Positions 57,028 to 64,000 of a stretch of DNA of 64,000 bases are shown here, piece by piece. A program made the position numbers and the translations under genes. Location of the stretch: assembly GCA_003993805.1 (NCBI GenBank), contig RSEF01000001.1:178936651-179000650 (forward strand). The letters run 5' to 3'. The DNA comes from Himantopus leucocephalus (taxonomy: Eukaryota; Chordata; Aves; Charadriiformes; Recurvirostridae). Position 1 is the stretch's first letter. Each line of letters starts with the position of its first letter. The notes beneath the pieces are model-generated. The model saw only the letters and a list, made by a program, of their open reading frames with translations, searched no databases and was not told where the DNA came from.

Positions 57028-57252
57028 GAATCTAGGTCTAATACTGATGATTTTTTCAAAGACCTAAATTCACACTGCCCACAGGAAGCAGTGATGCAAG
57101 AACAAGATATGCCATTCCTTCGAAGTGGACCTGGAGTGTACAAGGTAGTGAAGACTGGCCCGTCAGGTCACAACATCAGAAGCTGCCCTAACCTTAGAGG
57201 TATCCCAATTGGAATGTTAGTTCTGGGAAACAAAGTCAAGGCAGTGGGCGAG
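57028..57252 (+). CDS. MYCBP2: MYCBP2 exon 32 (SH3-like module 2, first half)
   Basis: The exon encodes ESRSNTDDFFKDLNSHC ... GNKVKAVGE. After an acidic linker it carries VVKTGPSGHNIRSCPNLRG then IPIGMLVLGNKVKAVGE, a second copy of the SH3-like first half seen in exon 29. Both ends are phase 0 (225 bases). The acceptor is TCTCAG and the donor is GTATGG. Confidence 0.97.
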
Positions 57253-58141
57253 GTATGGATCCTTGTAGCTTCAGTTCATGTCTTCATAGATACCAGTATA
57301 TAACAGTAATAAACGCAACAAAAGAATCTGCCCCTGTACAGGTTTGCTTTTCCAACCTTCATGATAAATACTAACCTTTGAACTTGGTTTATATTATATA
57401 TACTAATGCAATTATGTCTTTTGCCTTTTAGATGTGTGCATTGATTGGAATAATGTTAAAGTTGTACTGCAGTTACGTATGCTTGCTTATATATTTCTGT
57501 TACAGTATTCCTTACAAAATGATGTTTCTTGTTCTACTTTTTTGTCATACTCTTTGAAAGAATTTTGTTGCATTGAAAAAATGTTTTTCTAGGACCTAAC
57601 CAATTAACAAATTATTCTGTTTCTCTGTATTGATTGTATTCATTTGTTCAGTTGCTGAACTGTCGTTATTGTTCCCAGTTGTCCAGCTGTGGTGTTTTAT
57701 GGTTAGGAAGGGCTTAAGGATGAAGTGTGTCATGCTATTTCCTAAATATAATGTCAGGAACAAAATTAGTACTCGTACAAACTTTTCATATATAACTTGG
57801 TATTATAATTCTACTGTTGCAGCCACCAATAGAAAGGCATATTTTGGTGAATATCTCCTTCAAGCTTGTTTGGATGTTCTAAAGTTGTGGTGTTGGTGTT
57901 TTGCTTCTTTTGAACATAAACAGGTCTAAGATTTTTAGAAATACACCTAACTGTAAATGTGCTATAAATGGTTTTGGTCCTTCAATCTGCCTCAGCCTTA
58001 ATTTAAGAAACTTTTTTTAATATTTGCTTTATAAAATAAAGATTGGAATAAGTGTGTTTTTCAAATACGGTAATTGCTGAATCCTACTACCGAATTATCT
58101 GAAAAGTCAATAAATTGTGCTTTTTTATGTGTGTGCATCAG
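57253..58141 (+). other. Intron 32
   Basis: This GT-AG intron splits SH3-like module 2 at the position matching intron 29. It contains nothing else recognisable. Confidence 0.65.
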
Positions 58142-58274
58142 GTGACTAATTCAGAAGGTACGTGGGTGCAGATGGATAAGAACAGCATGGTAGAGTTCTG
58201 TGAAAGTGATGAAGGCGAGGCATGGTCATTAGCTAGAGACAGAGGTGGAAACCAGTACCTCCGACACGAAGATG
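58142..58274 (+). CDS. MYCBP2: MYCBP2 exon 33 (SH3-like module 2, second half)
   Basis: The exon encodes VTNSEGTWVQMDKNSMVEF ... QYLRHED(E). SEGTWVQMDKNSMVEF mirrors DDGVWLRLNDETIKKYV in exon 30. The end is GAT-G, and exon 34 begins AG-CAA, giving the Glu codon of RHEDEQ. The donor is therefore GCAAGT (58275-58280), a third GC-AG splice. The acceptor is CATCAG. Confidence 0.95.
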
Positions 58275-59134
58275 GCAAGTTGTTTTGTTTTGTTTTAAAT
58301 TAACTTAGAAATAATAAGCAATCTAAACAGGACAAATAGGGAAGGAACTGAGTTTTAAACAGGTGACAACATTAGTTTAGACTTTTCATTTGAGTTACTT
58401 TACACAGTTGGATTTCAAAGTTGTTTATAAACATTTTTAAGCATTTTTTAAAAGAACAGTTAAAGTATTTCCCCATGTTTTCTTCAGTACCAGTTATGGA
58501 TCATATTTTAACTGTCCTTCTTTTAGCTATGGGGATCATTTTTAAATAGATAATTGTGCATTTTTGTTAGCTTTCTTTGGTTTACTTTGTGTCTCTATGA
58601 AAAGCAGAACAGAATGAATTATTTACGTTCTTTAGATTTTAAGTCTGGTAATTCTGTCACAGAGCATCCTGTTAAAAACCTGTTAACAAGTTTTTAGCAC
58701 TGTATTTAAAATTAACATCAAATTAGTTATTTACTCTAGTTAGCGAAGTATGATTGCATTCTCTTAAAATGCAAAATTTCTGTCCTGATAATTCATGTTC
58801 AGATTGGGTAAGACCTAGAAATAATAAAAGAAAACATAAACAAAATGTTAGTACACACAGTTTTTTCTTGCTCCCCACCACCAAATTATCCTTCTTGTTG
58901 ATCTCTCTCTAAACAGGCTACCATTACTGGTCTAAAATACCTTTCTTTCAGCCTGAATGCTTCATATGAACACCTTCAGGTATTCTGAAACTGTTACTTC
59001 ATTAACTGATAGCCCATCTGGATGAGCTCTCCTGTGCAAGATTATGGGCTACTTATATTCCCTTAAAAGATGAGACGGAGTGATCTGTCAGTATTTATAC
59101 TTCTGGAGAACATCATCTATCCTACCTCCCTGTC

Positions 59135-59580
59135 AAGGCAGATTTAGCTAGATCAGGTTGCTCGGGCCCTTGTCTAGTCAACTTCTAACTATCTCCAATC
59201 TCTCTGGACAACCTGTACCAGTATTTGACTCGAAAAAGTGGTGAAAAGTTTTCCTAATACCTAATCACAGTTTCCCATGCTGCAACGTCTGTATATTGTC
59301 TCTTGTCCTATCACTGTGAACCTCTGAGATGAGTCTGGCTTCATCTTCCCTGAACCCTTTGATTAAGTGGTTGAAGGGAGCAGTAAGATCTCATATTAGC
59401 TTTCTCTTTTTAAGGCTGAACAAAGCCAGGTGTCTCAGCCTATCCTTAGATGTTGTGGGCTTTGCTGTCCTGACTGTCTTGGTGGCCTCTGCTGAACTCA
59501 TTTCAGTCTGTCTTCCGATGGGGAGCCTAAAACTGAACACAGCACCTCAGCTGTCCAGTGTGTTCCTCTTGTCTTTCCAA
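59135..59580 (-). mobile_element. Old CR1 LINE fragment, reverse strand
   Basis: Read on the + strand it shows the complement of the CR1 ORF2 end and 3' region: CTGAACAAAGCCAGGTGTCT, then CTGTCTTGGTGGCCTCTGCT, AAACTGAACACAGCACCTCA, and the ATCACTG/CTTGTCCTATCACTG block near 59305. It is much more diverged than the copy at 51899, so it is an older insertion. Confidence 0.85.
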
Positions 59581-60620
59581 TGTCTAGTAAAACTTACTGT
59601 GGGCCTTCGTTAGCATGATTTTGGTACAGGCATTCTTGGAGAGAAACATTTAAGGTTCTTCCGTTGGTATTAAAATTTTGGTAGACTTCCCTAAGGGCTG
59701 GTTTGTTTCAACTCACTTGAAGAGTTAGTTTCTTCAAGCCTTCTTTTCTTTTTTTTTCTTCAACATATATTTCTCCATTTTCTGAATAAATCTGGACATT
59801 TTCCATTTATAATCTTCCCACTCCGTTTATGGGATCTAATGCATCTGTTTTCCAAAAGATGTCTTCATGAAAAACCTGTACCTCAGCAGTCATATTCTGC
59901 TTGTGTTTTTAGGTAGCACTTATTGTCAGCCTCTTAATTGTTCATTATAACAGACTTTCTGCCCTTTTTCTGGTTTTGACATTTTGTGCTGAGAATTATT
60001 TCACACCTAGATACTCTGATAATTATCATCATGTTACCATACTGAAACAAAGTAATTCCTTGCTAATATGTAACTATTTGTTGTAGGCTGTTGCTGCTTG
60101 ACTTTAAGGTATAAAACATTCTGCAACGAAGGAGAATAACCAAGAGTTTTTCATAAAATGTATAAATTTTGAAGAAAAAAGTGTTTACTTAATACTTAGC
60201 GCAGTATCTTTTTTTGAAGTCGTAGATTCTCCATTTTTAATGATGTTTGATAACGTCAAGTTCTGGGGTGCTCAAAGAGCCCAAGTAGATTCTAGAAACT
60301 AAGTAGTTGTGAATTGGAACTATATCTTACTTTTGAAAGCACACGTATTCAATAATAGGGTTGTTAACTTCATCATTTTCTATCCTAATGTGAGGCTGTT
60401 TGCTTTTCCAGTAGAAAATCATTTCTCTGAAGTTAATAATTTAAGCAGTGTGCAGAAACTTCCATTCAAGAGTACTTATTTTAAGGAATAAATGTAGCCT
60501 GCATTTAAGTCACTTGACAGTGTTTTGTGTACCTTAAATACTCTTCAGTTCCAGTAATTTATTTTTCATCCTTTCTATATGAGAAATGATTTCTCAAGGT
60601 ATATATATCTGTGCTTTAAG

Positions 60621-60904
60621 ACAGAGTTTCTAGATTTGGAAGAATTTAAACAAGACCCTCGTTTGAAGGTCCATCTTCAGTTTCTTGATACTGATGTGCA
60701 GTTATTGAGGGACGTCTTCAAGTATATTGGTGTTCTCACAGAAGAACAGAAATGCAAGCTCCAAGCTTTGAGGACAGAACTCTGTAGTGGGATTTTTACA
60801 ATCCAGTGCATTATGATACCGTCTTAGAACTTCTGATGCAAGTCCTATGCCTTGACATGCCTGGTTTTGTTCTTTTCTACATGAGTCTCTTTTTACAGAA
60901 GTAG
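60621..60904 (+). pseudogene. Frame-broken coding relic of unknown origin
   Basis: From 60621 the frame reads TEFLDLEEFKQDPRLKVHLQ, then FLDTDVQLLRDVFKYIGVL and TEEQKCKLQALRTEL, with convincing protein character. Near 60786-60791 the sense continues in another frame as DFYNPVHYDTVLELLMQVLC then LDMPG, stopping at TAG (60902-60904). A frameshift therefore separates two coding-like pieces. I do not recognise the parent protein. It is not MYCBP2 sequence that I know and has no good splice donor. A decayed retrocopy or duplicated gene fragment is most likely. Confidence 0.5.
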
Positions 60905-62264
60905 GGTGAAGATAGATGTCTCTTGTGCATCTAGCTAAAGCAGTTTAAGTAGTTATTGGTTCAATTACTAAAATATTTCAATCTATTCTATATTCCTTGT
61001 CCACCTCAGTATCGAGTGAAACTAATGAGCTTAAGCCACATCTGAAAATGATTTAAACTAACTGCTTTTGTTTGCCATGAAATTAATTAGGAATACTCTG
61101 TCATCAGTTTCAGTGCTTTTGCTGGAGGGAAATAATTAGCATTTAGAGGAGCTCCAACTAGATTTGCAACTGTCTATTTTTATCCATAAATAATACATCT
61201 TTCAGATTGCTTTTGTATTTTCATTATTTACTAAAATGATAATGAAATTCTCAGAAAGAAGTAGGGTTTGTCAGAGACAGAGCAAAAGTCATACTGAATG
61301 CCCAAGTCTGTAGGCAGATAGTCAGCTATTTTAGCTGAAACACTACAGCAAGATCTAGAGTTGGCTACAATTAAGAAAATTCTAGATTCTTTCTCTTTTA
61401 AATTGAGTTTAAATTTCCAACCTTCTCCCTGATATATTTTTTTAATTCATGTATATGTGTTTTTATATATATATATGTGAAATGCAGTTCTCGCCTGAAA
61501 TACAATTTTCTAAAAATGGTTCTTACAGGAGTTGTGGTTATTTTTTTTTTTTTCCAATTGATTCTACATTAACTTTAGTACATTTAAAAAAAGGAAAAGT
61601 AGTTCAAGGAGCCAACTTGAGCATTTGGAAGATTTTTTTGTGAATCCCTAAATCCAAATAGTCAAGTAAATTCTGTGTCTCATTTATCTTGACTCTTTAT
61701 TTGTTATGGATATTCTGAAAGACTCCAGGTTGGTTTTAGTTGGAGGTCTTTTTAGTACCATACAGAAAGCAAAACTGTAGTACTCAGTATCAGATATGAA
61801 TAAATCTGTCGGGGAAAAAATGTCTTATGTCCCATGCACTAATTAAGGGGGTAGTCAGGATTAAAAATTCATTGGCTCTGAGTTTGTCACTCTGAAAACT
61901 ATCTTTTCTCCACCTTGCTTTGTCAAATGAATTTAACAATTGCTGTCCAAAGAATAAACATTGAATGATGGGATGTTACTAAAAACCATACTGTCAAGCC
62001 TGTTCCTAACTGGCATAAAATAGCAAAGCTGGCAGCAACTCAGTCAGACATAAAACAGTCTGCATGGTATTGTCTTCCGTCTTTTTATTTTCAGAGCATG
62101 GGCTCTAAAGAAGAGGTGTGCTTTTCTTTCTCAAGAGAATTGAGTAGAGTGGTAGAGTGCTATCTGTGGAAAAACAATATCATCCTTTGCCTTGTGCCTC
62201 ATCTTTCCAATGTAAATCAGTTACTAAGAAGGTCTAATTCTGAAGTGATGTGCTTTTTTTACAG

Positions 62265-62390
62265 AGCAAGTCCTTCTAGATCAAAACGTTCAGACTCCTC
62301 CCCCAAGTCCTTTTTCAATACAAGCTTTCAGTAAGGGGACAAGCTGTAGTAATGGACAAGGGTTTGATTATGGCCTTGGAAATAACAAAG
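62265..62390 (+). CDS. MYCBP2: MYCBP2 exon 34 (Pro/Ser-rich linker start)
   Basis: The exon encodes (E)QVLLDQNVQTPPPSPFSIQ ... DYGLGNNK(G). It begins the long low-complexity linker that follows the SH3-like modules, and TPPPSPF is a potential proline-directed phosphorylation site. The acceptor is TTACAG and the donor is GTATGT, ending in phase 1, so coding continues beyond the window. Confidence 0.95.
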
Positions 62391-64000
62391 GTATGTTTTT
62401 ACACTCACATTTTAGAAAATTATGTTTTTTCTTAACTTTGCTTATATTTCTGTTACTAATTTCCTATTCTTTTAGGCACCATCAGATGTCCTCCCAAACA
62501 CATAAGCAGCAGTGCAAGGAATTGCAAGGGGTTTTACAAAACATGTAGTTAATGTTGTAACTGCTTTTTTGTCTGCTTTAATTTCATTCAGTCTAAGTAC
62601 TCTGTTTAAAAAGGATCATCAAGGATTTTTAAGTTACAGTTGAGGCTTTCCATAGTGGTAGGCACAAAGCTATAATGCAGAAATGAAAAGTAGATACTTG
62701 TAAAACAAGATATGAAAATTATTTGATTTACAAAGCCTGGGTTTTAAAATGATCAGAAACATTTATAAACACTTGTCACCTGTCTTGACATTTTTTTAAG
62801 TGCCTTTAATGGGACAACAAGGTGAAAGATACCATTTGAGATTTAAGTTGTAAATCTGAAGTTACCTTTCAGTCACATAGATACCAGTTACAAATGCTGG
62901 GAAATAAATAAAGCCTTGTTAATTTTACTGACATAAAATAATTGTTTCTTTTAGCCATGGTTTATTTTGTTGGCAAGATGTAAATATATATAAGCCATCA
63001 CAGTAAGCTCAAACTGCATGCCTTCTGTTGATTCGTTGATTAGATCTAGAAGATGTAATAATACAGAAGGGACTTTTGCTGAGGCAGGTGTCCTTGAGGA
63101 ATATTTCTGAAACACGAAGCTTTGTCATTCTACTCTTACATAGCTGTATTCTGTCCATGCCAGTACAAAGGTGGGCTTAAGTTGTGCTGTGTGTTTTTAA
63201 ACACCAGCATATATTCTTAGTGGTCTCCTACATAAAATATCTTGATTTAAGACTTGTTTTAAAGGAGAATAGATGAGGGAAAAATTATTCCTAAATGTTG
63301 TAGTCTGTTATTTTCATAACATGAAATAATTCTATATCATTTCACAATGTTTTACTGCATAAAGAAGCTATTCATACTTGTCCATGCATTGCTATAGGAA
63401 ACCCTTTTTTTGGACAAAGACTGGAAAAGTTGAAGTGTTTTCCTTTTGTTTTATAGGGCCTTTTATACAGACCTGCTTTTTGCAGTTTAGCCGTACTCCT
63501 TTCAAAGTAATGGTTGAATCATAAAAGTGGAAGAGTTTAAGATGTTCAGCGCGTGAAGCAGTATTACAGCTTTTGTCTCAATGTCAATGGTGTAATAATG
63601 CAAAAGTATTATCTATTCTTTTTCTGCAGAAGCACATAAGGAAAAGAATGTTTTTTCCTGTGTTGTCCAAAGATAGAATCTTGAAGATCGATATGCTATA
63701 TTAATAGGCATCCTAGTTTCTGAAGACATTGTGATTCTTTTTTACTATATCCTATCTTAACCAGTTTCTAAGGTGTTTCTTTGGGATATTACAGTCACAG
63801 AAAGTTTGAAAGCTACTCCTGGCATTGAATTCTATATCATTTTATACGCATTAGTCTCTCGACATACCCTCAAGCTGTGGTATTTAGTGTGAGTGAGCAA
63901 CTCGGCTAGATGACTCTATTTATTCCATGTACTGTAACTTCATCTGAACAGAGTTGTTGGTAACTGTATTGAAAGAATAATGATATTACTTTCCAAAAAT
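62391..64000 (+). other. Intron 34 (5' part), to the end of the window
   Basis: This is AT-rich intron with no recognised exon, repeat family or RNA gene. The next MYCBP2 exon must lie outside the window. Confidence 0.7.

Larger units (their letters stand above)
58275..62264 (+). other. Intron 33, GC-AG type
   Basis: This 4-kb intron starts GCAAGT and ends TTTACAG. It contains an old reverse CR1 (59135-59580), a frame-broken coding relic (60621-60904) and a short TA repeat near 61462-61477. The rest is plain AT-rich sequence. Confidence 0.8.
2075..62390 (+). other. MYCBP2: MYCBP2 (PAM/Highwire/RPM-1 family E3 ligase), internal part of gene
   Basis: Thirty-four exons in one orientation give a continuous reading frame apart from one assembly gap. 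The encoded protein matches the middle of MYCBP2: RCC1-like repeats, two PHR domains, a filamin-type repeat and SH3-like modules, in the family's usual order. From established knowledge, MYCBP2 is a very large (over 4,600 residues) cytosolic and axonal ubiquitin ligase that works with the F-box protein FBXO45 and controls synapse formation, axon growth and axon degeneration (DLK and NMNAT2 turnover). Its catalytic RING and tandem-cysteine C-terminus would lie beyond the right end of this window. Region boundaries come from splice signals and phase matching. No promoter, start codon, stop codon or poly(A) site of this gene is in view. I am very sure of the family and orthology. Confidence 0.97.

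Noticed and set aside
1..64000. CRISPR arrays, rRNA, tRNA, operons
   Set aside because: No spaced direct repeats, cloverleaf-like sequence or bacterial gene arrangement was seen. The gene structure is clearly that of a vertebrate.

Overview
The window is animal genomic DNA, almost certainly from a bird. Two observations support this. It carries several CR1 LINE 3' ends with the avian-type tail (tract ending near ATTCTATGATTC, for example at 52286-52297). It also carries one intron-rich gene whose exons read as the vertebrate E3 ubiquitin ligase MYCBP2 (PAM; Highwire in fly, RPM-1 in worm). The species cannot be fixed from the sequence alone.

The whole window lies inside MYCBP2, transcribed on the + strand. 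I place 34 coding exons between 2075 and 62390, about 5.1 kb of coding sequence or roughly 1,700 codons. All splice phases are compatible, with no internal stop, except at one break caused by an assembly gap. Neither the 5' start nor the catalytic 3' end of the gene is present, so there is no promoter, start codon or stop codon of the gene here. In protein order the exons encode: the end of the RCC1-like region (exons 1-3); a linker and the first PHR domain (exons 4-10); a helical linker (11-14); the second PHR domain (15-17/18); a mostly helical stretch with a strongly hydrophobic patch (18-20); a beta-rich module (20-22); an acidic linker (23-25); the filamin-type repeat (26-28, with its central exon missing in the gap); two SH3-like modules (29-30 and 32-33) separated by a 25-codon cassette exon (31); and the start of a Pro/Ser-rich linker (34).

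The remaining sequence is AT-rich intron, mostly T-rich on the + strand. It holds six recognisable CR1 fragments and one older LINE-like relic. It also holds a few microsatellites and homopolymers, a frame-broken coding relic of unknown origin (60621-60904), and a possible reverse-strand poly(A)-tailed sequence (55532 onwards). An assembly-gap region (41746-42857) contains near-identical tandem blocks joined by single Ns.

The main points for follow-up are: three GC-AG introns in one gene, two of them consecutive; duplicated modules that kept the same intron position; the cassette exon; the coding exon lost in the gap; and an unusual interleaved inverted repeat in intron 4. I found no bacterial-style operon, CRISPR array, rRNA or tRNA gene. 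I saw no wholly new system.
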